NCBI GenBank assembly: GCA_047967505.1
Contig: CM106539.1
DNA: 64,000 bases
Source of the DNA: Dipteris shenzhenensis
Taxonomy: Eukaryota > Polypodiophyta > Polypodiopsida > Gleicheniales
Strand: one strand, 5' to 3'
In this document: positions 36,501-48,500 of the stretch, one piece after another
Layout of the letters: each line of letters starts with the position of its first letter
Position numbering within the stretch: the stretch's first letter is position 1
The notes under the pieces: generated by a model
Databases searched by the model: none
The model's input: the letters and a program-made list of their open reading frames with translations, nothing else
What the model was told of the DNA's origin: nothing
Made by a program: the position numbers and the translations under genes

Positions 36501-39500
36501 TGCATTTTAGGCAAGATGCATAGATTCCCCTTCAAAAAGGATGGTTCAGTTAAAGCTGTCCGGAAATTACAGCTTATACACAGTGATGTCTGTGGTCCCA
36601 TGAGGACTCCATCATTGGGTGGTCATCTCTACTTTGTTACTTTTATTGATGATTACTCCAATTTCACTTGGGTCTTTGGGCTGAAGCGCAAATCAGAAGT
36701 GTTCATGGTGTTTAAACACTTTTCAGCCATGGTTGAAAATGAAATTGGACTCAAGATACAGACATTGCGCACAGATAGAGGTGGGGAATACTTGTCTGCA
36801 ATTTTGATGCTTTTCTGAAAGGCAAGGATATTGTGCATCAGCTCACAGTGAGGCTGACCCCTCAGCAAAATGGCAAAGCTGAGAGGAAAAATAGAACTCT
36901 TATGGAGATGGACAGATGTATGCTGAAAAGCAAACACATGCCTCACAAATTCTGGCTTGAAGGTCTAATGTGTGCCAACTACATCTTAAATCGGGCTCCC
37001 ACTAAGGCTTTGAAAACAAAAACTCCCTATGAGGTCTGGAATGGAAGAAAGCCTTCAATGGATCATTTCCGAGTCTTTGGATGCCTTGCATATGCTCATG
37101 TGCCAGTTGAATTTCGGCATAAGTTGTCAGATAAGGCAATTAAGTGCATATTTGTTGGGTATAGTGCAAAAAGCAAGGGATACACTCTCTACAATCTTGC
37201 TACACGCAAGATCATTGTCAGTAGAGATGTGATATTTGCAGAAAATTCAGCTCACACTCAAGCTGAATTTCATTTGCCTTCTTCTTCAAAGGATGTTTTT
37301 GAGGGGTTGCTACCCATTGCCTTGGGTTCCCCTGCTGATATTTCTGATGCAAATCAGAATTTACAGCCACCTCCCGATGCTCCAGTTCAGCCACAGGATG
37401 TCTTGCCACCTCCACAGGCAGTGGAACAGGTAGTTCAGCAAGAAATTGCAGACATACATGCAGCAAAAACAGTCCCAAACTGGCTGTTACAGACTCTCAG
37501 GGAGAGTAAGATTGATGCTCCATTACCTGGCAGGACTCGCAGTGCAGCAAGGCACATGGAAGGTGCTAATTCAGTTGAATCAGCATATGCAGGTACTCTT
37601 CTCGATGAGGAGGAGCCTGCAACATTCGAAGAAGCAAAGGACAATGTGCATTGGATGAATGCCATGCACGATGAGTTGCAGTCCATTAAGAAAAATCAGA
37701 CTTGGGATGTCGTAGACTTGCCACCAGGTAAACATGCCATTGGTACACGATGGGTTTTCAAGGTGAAACGGAAGCCAGATGGCTCCATTGACAGATACCG
37801 GGCAAGGCTGGTTGCTAAAGGCTATGCTCAGAAAAAGGGCATAGATTATGAGGAGACTTTTGCTCCTACATCCCGGATGACCACCATCCGATCTGTTATT
37901 GCAATGGCTGCACATTTTGAGTGGAATGTTCATCAGTTGGACATAAAAACAGCCTTCCTAAACGGAGACTTATTGGAAGAGGTTTATGTCAAACAACCTC
38001 CAAGCTTTGAAATTACAACAAATGCACTTCAGGTATGCGAGCTAAACAAAGCTTTGTATGGGCTGAAACAAGCCCCTCGTGCATGGTATGCCAAGATTCA
38101 TGCCTTTTTGACCAGCAAGGGGCTGCACAATAGTCCTACTGAGAGCACCCTCTACATCAAAATGGATGGGGGGGAAATTTTAGTCTTCCTTCTTTATGTC
38201 GATGACTTACTGCTCACAGGGTCCAATGAAGATAATATTGCAGATTTCAAAGCTGATTTGCAGACCAACTTTGACATGTCAGATTTGGGGCTGCTTCAAT
38301 TTTATTTGGGGATCCAGTTCTCTCGAGAGAGACGTGGCACTGTTATGTCTCAGTCCAAGTATGTGCAGAAACTCTTGGACAGATTTAACATGCATGATTG
38401 TAAGCCCATAGCCACTCCTATGGAGCCGGGGCTGAAACTCACAATGCATGATGCAGGAGAATCAGTTGATGCCACATTTTACAGTCAGGCTGTTGGATGC
38501 CTCATATATCTCTGCAACACTAGACCTGATATTCAATTTGCAGTATCTCAGGTGAGCAGGTATATGCACAGCCCAAAAACTATGCATTGGCAGGCAGTTA
38601 AGCGCATCTTCCGTTATTTGCAGGGCACGAAGTCTTTTGGCTTTTTATTTCCCAGGGGGGGTGACTTGCAAATGCATGCCTACAGTGATTCAGATTGGGC
38701 TGGTGATTATGACACTAGGCAGTCCACTAGTGGCAATTGTTTCTTTTTGGGTAAATCTTGCATTTCCTGGCCGAGCAAGAAACAATCTACAGTGGCTACC
38801 TCATCATGTGAAGCTGAGTACAGGGCAGCTTTCACAGCAACAGTTGAATGTGTCTGGCTGCGACGTCTATTTGCTGATCTTCATCTGTCATTGGAGGGTC
38901 CTTCTCCAATTCTCACTGATAGTCAGAGTGCCATTGCAGTGGCAAAGAATCCAGTGTTTCATGCTCGCACGAAGCACATTGAGGTTCACTATCACTACGT
39001 CAGAGAGAAGTTGCATGCAGGAGAGATCAGTATGATCTTTGTGTCCACACATGACAATGTTGCAGATATTTTCACCAAAGCACTACCACGTGAAAAGTTT
39101 GAGGCATTTTGCAGTGCCCTGAACTTATATCCGTTTGGTGATTAATCAGCCTTGTACATGACATTGGCACTGCAGGGGGGTGTTAGAATTATAGATATAA
39201 TTCAGCAGTGACCAATGTAATTTAATAAGCAAGTTAGGGGCACTTTTCCCTCTTTAAGAGGTTTTTCCCCTAACCGTAGTTAGTCCACTAACTATGGTTG
39301 GTGACTACTAAGGTTTTGTCACTAGGACAAAACCTTATCTCTTACTCTTTCAGTTGTACTCTTACACTCTTCTATTGCAACTAAGCTTTCAAGCTTTCAG
39401 CTCTTAGCTCACTCTCTTGCTCTCTCTCTCCCCCAAAATCTTACATATAAGTGTGCCACATCCAACCCTGGAGTGGAGAAGGAAGCAAATTCCACAGCCC

Positions 39501-42500
39501 GTCCACCACCCCCTATACCCCCAGTCGCAGAGGCCCTGGTCACAGCTTCCACCATGGTAGCCATGATGCAGATGCAGACGCAGCAATCAAAGAGCCTCTT
39601 CACATGTATGCTACAGCTCCACAAGATGCAAGAGGACTGTGAAGACGACACCAGAGAGTGCGATTGCGCAGCTCAGGAAGCCAAGGAAGAGCATGATTGT
39701 GAGGCTCAAGAGGCCAGGGAGCTGAGAGAGCGCACAGCTTGGGAGGTGAAGGAAGAACGGGATGCTCAAAAATTGAAGTTCGACTGGAAGGGCTTGGATA
39801 TCATTTTGGGAGCACGATGGTGTCGCCAAATTGAAGTTTGACTAGAAGGGCTTGGATATCATTTTAGGAGCACGATGGTGGTGCCAAATTGAAGTTCGAC
39901 TGGAAGGGCTTGGATCTCAAAATCCCAAGCCATTGGGGGAAGTTCATTCCTGGCTCCGAGATACTCTTCCTCGACCATTGATTTCAGCAGTACAGATGTC
40001 TTGAGAGAGACGTTAAATCTTTTTTCTTTCCAGAAAAAAGAAACTTCTATTAATGCTTGACAATAAAAACCCTGGCGCTTTCAGCCCACATAAGGAGCTG
40101 AAAAACCGGTAATTACAATGGAAAGGCTGTTAGAAGAAAAACCAGCCTGCTCCCAGAGCGCCAGCTCACTGCCTAGGTTGCCTCTAGAGCAGGGTTTAAC
40201 AGCCACGGAGGTGGTCTATACATCCAACGGATACCAAGTTGCAGCCTCTAAATATATCTGACGACCAATGCGAGTCGTGTAAGAGAAGAAGGGCACCCCC
40301 TCCACTCTGTCTGACTCTCCTACTCGTGCAAGCCAAAACCACTCCCCTGGGTCCCACTGCAAGTATCAAGAGTCCGGCCCTCCCAGAGCCAAAGGCGCCA
40401 AACTGCTCCTTCTGGTCCCGAGATAACTGTGTCCAGGTCTATGTGTCAGGCCTTCCTAGTCGTCCTACTACCCTGATCCGCTGCCACTCCAACCCCCACA
40501 AGTCTCGCACGTCCTGCCATCAACTCTCCAACTCAGCCTGTAAGAGGCCATCTGGTCCCACCCTATAGAAATAGCGGCAACAAGAAAGGAGAGTCTCCTG
40601 GAAGAAGTACTTCTCGAGATGCAGGAGAGAGAAGCTGAGTTGTACGGATCTCTGTACCACCAGTGGATGCACCCACTATGAAAGGCAATTGCTCATCTTG
40701 AGTAGCCTCATCACTATCATGCAATGTATCTCGAGGAGCACGCTTGGTGGCATGGTGGCTGTCTAGGAGAAAGAAGCTCGAATGCAGGCAAGGAGATGAA
40801 GTGTACTCAGAGAAGGAGACTGCAAAACTCTACTATAATGAGTACCTAATATAGTGTGCGGAACCACTAGAAAGGCTGATGGAGAAGCTCGAGAGAAAGA
40901 TCGATGGAGAGGCTTCAAAATGAAGTCGAAATGACTCCAAACGGGGCTATGAAAGGCCCCTAAAAGAGGCTGCAAATTTGACCTTTTTTTTTTTAAAGGA
41001 GGGGCGGGGGGGGGGGTTGCCTATGTCACCTAAGACTGCTTGGACAGCACTAACCTAAGACCTCTATGACAGTTAGTACACTGACTTAGTCTAACCCCAC
41101 CTAACCTACTAACTAAACCCTAGTTAGGTTAACCTAACTGACCAACTAACCTAACCCACCCCAACTAACTAAATCTAGCCAACCTTATCTGATCGACCAG
41201 ACTAACCCTAGTTAGGACCTTAGACTAAGGTCTAAGGTCAGGAAAAAAAAGGCAGACGACGGCATCGCGGCGGTGGCGTGGGCGGAACAAAAGGGAGCAT
41301 CAAGTCGGTGGACAAAACTAGTTGGGTCGCGCTGACGAATCCGGGACTAGAAGGAATCTGTTTGGGGCGAATTCATTAGGCGCAGGCTGTAACGCGCACA
41401 CGAGAGGCGTGATGCATCGCGGACAATTTCTGTGAGGGAAGATGCATCGATGCCAATGTGTCACGGAATGCAAAGGCCGTCACGGGAGTACTAATCCCAA
41501 TTGCTTGTCACGAAAGGGAAAGCTGATTCGAAATGGCTGGTTCAGGAGGTTCGAGACCTTCTAAATCGTTCGGGACCTTCTGATTGGAAAGGCTGATTTT
41601 GGTTCAGTTCCTCTAGTCCGGTCCAGACTGTTTGCAATGCCAACAACCCATCGTTGAAGCTTCTATCGCTATGTATTGGTCCCTTCACGTTGCTGCCATC
41701 CGTTGTGCGCTATTCTGTTTTTTTATGCGTTCCTTGTCTTGCTTGACTCGCTCTTTGTTGTTCCTTGAGCGCTTGAAGAGTCGTGATGTCGCTGTGTACT
41801 GGTCACTACAAAAGGAGCAGGGAAATAAAGGTGCCAGAACCATACTCTGATATAGTCCCTCCACATTTCGCACCTAAGAGGCCTCTAAAGGTCCTCTAAA
41901 TTGTCCCTTTTTTCCCTTCGTTATAGTGAGAAAGCGTTTGTGCCCTGGTTGATGCCTCACGCGGGAGCCGCCTCAAGACCTCAAAAGACCTCATCGGACC
42001 GCTGTCCCACTATGCCCACCCAATGTGTGTCCGTTGTCCTAGCATACGCCCTTCCGAATCTCGGACCTCTGGGTGCCACATAAGTGGCTGACGCTCAAAC
42101 TCCTCCCTACAGGACGGGCTGGCCCGAATAAGACCACTGGAAAGGCGCTGCCAAACTCTAAAAAGGCTCCTCATCAAAAGGGAGCCCTTCCCTGTGGAGG
42201 GGGCCTCAAAAAATTTCCATTTGTGTGATTGCTGCCACTTCCCACCGTGCGGGGGGTATTCCCAAGGAGCCCACACTGTAGGAGGAGTTCCACGGCTTTG
42301 CGCCACGGCTTTGCGCCAGGGGTGAGACCCCTAAGAGGGCTTTGCTCTGCATCTCCGAGTCAATGATACCCTATACCCCTCGTGACTGAGGTAGAATCAC
42401 TATCTGCCATGTGACTCTAGCTCTGGTGTTCCTTGTGCCATCCGATCCTGCCCAAAGAAAATTCTGCACCAAGCGACGCAGCTGCCCCATGCAGCCTCAA

Positions 42501-45500
42501 TGGAAGCACCAACGAGAGGCAATGTACCAAGCCGTGGCGAGGAGGACCTGGTTAACTACCTGTGAGAGAGAGTTTGGCTGAGCTCCAGTACAAGAGCTTT
42601 CACCGCACACTCTCTAGCACCGGGGCAATCTGCTGCTCTGCTGTAATATCTATCCCAACTTGGCAGCCAAGGTACCTCACAGTCTGCCCCTATGGGATCC
42701 ATCGAAAGCCAAAGTCTGAACCTCAATCTCGAGCCTCCTGGACTGCCTCTGAGCCAATGAAAAAGCCAATGGATTCGGTCCAGTTGATTCAAGACCCAGA
42801 CGCTTCGCAATAGATGGCTAGAGCGCACCGTCTCTAGGCTCGCTGTGGTACCCTCAACAAAAAGGGTTGTGTCGTCTGCAAACTATGAGTCTAGAAGCTC
42901 CTCCTTCTGTTTGATGGAGAGCCGCATCCTGTGAGACCTATTGTCTTGGAACGCAGGAAATATCCTAGAGCATCTGCTACAAAGAGAGTGAGAGGGCAGC
43001 CCTACAGAACCGACCGAGAAAGAGAAAAGGTATGCCCCGTATGGCTGCACCTGCTAGGATGCCTATGAAGCTCCCCTTGTATAACGCCCAATCCCCAACA
43101 TAAAATTCGTCAAAGCGCTATAAAAGTCCATCATGTCTCCTCTGACCAAAGGAGAACTGCAGACTGCCCCTGACTCTCATAAACTCTGCCTCTCACAAAG
43201 AGTCCCTACCCATGATCGCAAGATGAACTGCTCCGAAGTGCTCATCTCTGTTGCAGACATCTCAAAGGAGGCTCCTCCCTGCTTGTCCTCCGCACGCTCT
43301 AGGTTGTTGAAGTCACCTCCAACAATCCAAGAGTCAACCTTTGGAAGACACGTTGCTAGCATCTCCAAAAAGCAGGGCGGTGCTGTCGACGATCCTGGAC
43401 TCCCTTGGCTGAATGCTCATCCAGAATGCACAACCTACTATGAGCCCCCTCATCGAAAACCATCAGGGTCACTACCTACGAGGCTGAAATTCAGACCCCT
43501 CCGTTGCTGCCCTGTGCTGGGGACCAAACCTCCGAGCCTCTGCCTAGCAAGAGGTGATGGCAACGTCTAATGTCCGCTGCTGAAACATGTGCTCCTAAAT
43601 CTAAAGGATATCCACTGTCCAACCTACCACTGCCCTCTGCAACTCCTGGCAGAGTATTAGATATTGTGGCCGGCTCCGTGCACGATCACGTAGCCCGTGC
43701 ACATTCCAACTCACCGTGGTCCAACTCATGGGGAGGGGCGAGTAGAAAACAAGGCCCGCCTATGCTTGGGCACCTGTTCCAGGAAAACCGCCTTCTACAA
43801 CTTCGAGGGGCCTTTGGAGAGCGAATAGTCCGTGTCTGTCCACCGACGTACCAAAGTGGCTACCGGCTCAATGCCTACCTTCCGTGCCCACTGCAACATG
43901 AATGAGACATCTACCCCAAACATCTTAGCACACTTTTGGATCGGCCAGTAGTCTGCAAAATCGAGCTTTACCTCGGTTGGGAGTCGAATCACTCCTATTG
44001 CCAGGTCGTAGATCGGCTGTTCCCAAGTAAAACCCAATTAAAAATGTACTGCAGCACCATGGTCGGAGCCGTAAGTCCAAGCCCTGAGGACCCATCCACT
44101 TGTCCATCATGCGCAATAATTGGTCGCTCAACATGGCGTCAAACATCTCTAAAGTCCACTTCTCAACCCTTGGAAAAGCGAACTGGAAGCCCCAAACAAG
44201 ATGCGTGCGGGAGCCCACCACACTGATCGAGCCCCCTTTCTGGGGCTGCAAGGTTAGTAGCGAAAGCTCCAATGGCAAGGGATAGGAATCTAGTATCTCG
44301 AGGTAGTTCCAGGGCCCCAATCTCCAGAAATCTCTCGACAGAGGGCACCCTAACTGAAGTTGAGTAACTGAGGATGATAAGGGGCTAACGCTCAAACTCC
44401 TATCTGCATCTGAGCGGAGCACGAATGAGACCCCTTGCCAGTCTCTACCAGACCCTGTGGAGGCTCCTCATGAAGAGGGAACCCTTCCCCGTAAGGGAGG
44501 CCTCTGAGAAGATCCATCTGTGGGAAGGCTGCCACTGTTCCCCAGTGCATGGGGTGTTCCTTAGAAGCCCTCGTTGTAAGAGGAGCTTCCAAGGCTCTGC
44601 ACCTGGGGTGAGGCCGCGAAGAACCAACTTGCCCAGGAGGGCTTTGCTCTGCATCTCCCAATCAATGATACCCAAGCCTCCCAGTGCCAGCGGCCTCCCA
44701 AACTACCCGGGCTCTAGTGTTCCTCGTGCCGTCCAAACCTGCCCAAAGGAAGTTCCGAACCAACCGTCGGAGCTGCCCAATGCATCCTCTGTGAAAGCAC
44801 CACAGGAGGCGATATACCAAGCCGTGGCAAGAAGGACCTGGTTTGCCACTAAGGCGCGCCCTGCTAGAGAGAGTTTGGCCGAGCTCCAGTAGAGAAGCTT
44901 CCGCCGAACACTCTCAAGGACCGGGGCGATCTGTTGCTCTACTGTAATGTCAATACCAACCTAGCATCCGAGGTATCTCACTGTCTGAACCCGCGGTATC
45001 CATCTGAAGCCAAAGTCACTCCCCCACTCACGAATCTCATGCGTCTCCTCAAAGCCTGTGAAGAAACCGATGGATTTTGTCCAATTGATCCGTGCACCCG
45101 AGGCCTCGCAGTAGATAGCCAGGGCGCCCCTGACTCTCTCCAAACTCACTGTGGTGCCCTCAACATACGCCGTATCATCTGCAAACTCTGAGTCAAGCAA
45201 CTCCTCCTCCTGTTTGATTGGGAGCCTGTGAGGCCCACCACCTGTGATCTCAAGTAATAGCCCAAAGCCTCCACCACAAACAAGAAGAGGAAAGGAGCGA
45301 GTGGGCAGCCCTCGCAGACCGAGCGAGAGAGAGGAAAGGCCTCGCCCGTGTATCCTCCGATAAGCATCTGACTAGAGCTCCCCGCATAAAGCGCAGAAAC
45401 TCCTCTGACCCATCTGTTTGAGAAACCCAATCTCCGCATAGTACCCTCCGGGAAGGACCACTCCACCCTATCGTAGGCCTTCTCAAAATTCAAGAGAAGG

Positions 45501-48500
45501 ACGGCCAGCCGCTATGACTCCTCCCTGGACCAATCCACTGCCTCCCATAAAGTGAAGATGTTGTCCAAGATGTTGCGCTCCTGGACAAACCCGGTCTGTG
45601 TGTCGTGGATGATGTCGGTAAGATGGGGCCGTAACCGCAAGCTCAAGACCTTGGCGAGGATGTTGTATGCAGTATCAAGCAAAGTCGGTCTCCACTGTCG
45701 AATGTTTGACCTATCTCCCCCTTTCGGAATCAAACAAATCTAGCCCCTGCTCAAGGACTGAGGGAGGGAGCCTGTGTCAAATATCTCTTGGCAAGCTAAT
45801 CAGAAAGGGGTGGAGATAATCTCACAGAAGTTCTAGAAGAAGGCCGGAGTCAAGCCATCCTCACCCACACCCTTCTGGATCAGGAGAGCCCTGAGGGCTT
45901 CCTAGAGCTCCTCATCTGTGAAAGGCTCCTCCAACCTGCTGCATAATCCTGCGAGACTATTGTCGGAACGTAATTCCAAACTACCTCTCGGGCCACAAGA
46001 CCAGCTGGGCTCATCCTCTCCGTCTGAAAGAGCTGGCTGTAAAAACATATGGTCAAGTCTAAAATCTCTTGCGAGTCAGTGTGCATGATGCCCTGCGAAT
46101 CACAGAGACGCTGCAGCTGTGTGCCTGCCAAACGAGACCCAGTGGTCTGAAAAAATTGCTTCATCATCATGTCCCCCTGCTGCACCCATCGGGCCCGGGA
46201 GGAGTGATAGGAGAGCTCAGCCTGCCAAATCTCCGTGTCCTAAAGCTCAAGGCGAGCGCTCTCGAACCTGTCGCTAAGCCACTGAGAACCTGGGTCTTGC
46301 TCCCTGAGCCGCTCTATGGAGGCGAGGTCTCTCCTCACTACTACTCTGAATCGCATCGGCCACCCACGCAGCCCAGCCCTCGCACGGTGTCGTCTCTGAC
46401 TGCTCCCAAATCCCTGCCATGACCTGCTGGATCTCCTCGTCCTGCTGGATCTCCTCGTCTTGCAGGAGGTCCCCTGGAATGCGGACCCCGTTCTGGGGGA
46501 GACCTCGACGAGGCTGATCTAAGTGAAGTACTACTGGAGAGTGGTCTGACATCGTGGTACCTTCTAGAATCCCGGTAGAGCCGCCTCTGTGCAGTGCCTA
46601 ATCCCCAACATAGAAACGGTCTAGTCTCTCGAGCAGTCCATCATGTCTCCTCTGTCCGAAGGAGAAGAGGAGGCTGCCAGGTGTCCTGCTGAAATCTGGC
46701 TCTCTCCACAGGTCTCTACCACTGATCATGAAAATGAACTGCTCCCATGTCCTACGCTCTACTGCTGGCATCTCAGAGAAGGAGGTGCCGCCCTGCTTGT
46801 CTTCCCCAAACTCCAGGTTGTTGAAGTCCCCTCCAACAATCCAGGAGTCTACATCCGGAAGACACTCTGATAGCCTTCTCCAAAAGGCCGGGCGGTGATG
46901 TCTACATGCAAGGGCATACACGTTCAGGATCCCAATCCTCGACTATCCCGTCCGAACTCCCATCCAAACTGCCCGTCCTAAGATGAGCTCGCCCTGATCG
47001 TAGACCTCTGGAGCCAAAGTTTGTGAGACTGAGATGCGAACCCCTCCGCTCCATCCTACTGCGGGGGACCACTCCTCTAGACCTCTCCCGGGGAGGTGGT
47101 GGTGCCGTCGTCTGATGTCTGATGCTGAAAACATGTGCTCCTGAATCAAAAGGATGTCCACTATCTGCTTTACCACTACCCTCTGCAACTCCTATCGCAG
47201 TATCAGGTACTACAGTAGGCTACGAGCACGGTCATGGAGACCGTGCACATTCCAACTCACTATGGTCCGCCGAGAACAAGGCTCTCCAATGGGTGGGTGC
47301 ATGTTCCAGAAAGACTGCCTTGTGTGACTTTGCCGGGGGTTTGGAGGGCGAATAGTCCGTGTCTGTGCGACGACGTACTAGGGTGGATACCGACTCAATA
47401 CCGATCTTCCGTGCCCACTTCATCATGAAGGAGACTTCCACCCCGAACCGCTCCGCACACTTCTGAAGGGGCCAGTAGTATGCATGATCCACCGTTGCCG
47501 CAAGCGGCAATCTGATAACTCCTACTGCCAAACCACACATTGGCTCCTCTCACGTGAAGCTCAACTAGAAATTCACCTCCGCACCATGGACGTACCAAAG
47601 ATCCAATCCCCGTGCTCCCATCCACTCGTCCATCATGCGTGAAATCTTGTCTCCCATTATGGCATCAAACACCTCTGGGGTCCACTCCTCCAACCCTGTG
47701 GAGGCAAACTGGAAACTCCAAACAGGGTGTGTCTGAGAGCCCACTGCGCTGATCGAACCCCCCTTCCGTGGCTGCAGGATCATAAGCATTACGTCCAATG
47801 GTAAAGGATAGGAGTCCGAGACCTCCAGGTAATTCCAAGGTCCCAACCTCCAGAAGTCCCACGGTAAGGGGCGCCCAGGCTGGAGGTGGGGGACGGCTAA
47901 CCTAGAGGACATACACAAGGGCCAAGAAATACATGCTGCACTTGCCAATCAGGAATTGGAAACAAACCCTGTTGTTGGCAGCGCTTTGGTTGACATGTAT
48001 GCCAAATGTGGCTTGCTTGCAAAAGCACAGGAAGTGTTCAACAAGCTGCTAGTTCGAACTGTGTGCTCATGGATTGCACTAATTGCAGGCTATGCTGAAC
48101 ATGGGCTTGGTGAGGAAGCATTGAATTGTTTAACATAGATGCAACTTGAGGGTGTCTGTCCAAATGCTGTCACATTTGTTTGCAGCTTGAAAGCTTGTGG
48201 CAGCATAGGAGCCATAGATAAGGGCCAAGAAATACATGCTAAGATTGCCAAGCAGGATTTGGAGAGAGATCCTTTTGTTGGCAACACCTTGGTCGACATG
48301 TATACCAAATGTGGCTTGCTTGCAAAAGCATGTGAAGTGTTTGACAAGCCCCACCTGAATGGGCCTGCTGCTGCATTGAGGGAGCAGGAGGAGACGTCGT
48401 CTTACCCTTGCCTGCTAGCATGGGTGTCAAAGCAGGGGAGGGGAGGGAGGCTCAAGAACCTGCTACGGAGGTGGAAAGGGGGGTAGCGGGGGCAGGAGGA

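Larger units (their letters stand above)
34230..39445 (+). mobile_element. Ty1/Copia element copy 3, both LTRs present
   Basis: A 5' LTR (34230-34495), primer site, leader, truncated gag, pol, purine tract (CTGCAGGGGGG before 39181) and 3' LTR (39181-39445) are all present. The flanks are TGTAA and TATAA, a near-perfect 5-bp target duplication. The LTRs differ by five substitutions and one indel in about 265 bp, so the insertion is fairly young. It lies antisense to the carrier in intron 2. Confidence 0.92.
34135..39990 (+). mobile_element. Gag region of element D, split by Copia copy 3
   Basis: Before the Copia insertion the sequence reads [15 protein letters not shown], and after it [21 protein letters not shown], then [17 protein letters not shown] and a long Glu/Arg-rich helix (39650-39770). 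This resembles the N terminus of plant Gypsy gag proteins. The distal part decays into 58-bp tandem repeats. Pol is missing. Confidence 0.6.

Noticed and set aside
43133-43905. Plus-strand frames of 111-155 codons across the LINE region
   Set aside because: They are antisense shadows of the minus-strand endonuclease and reverse transcriptase relics.
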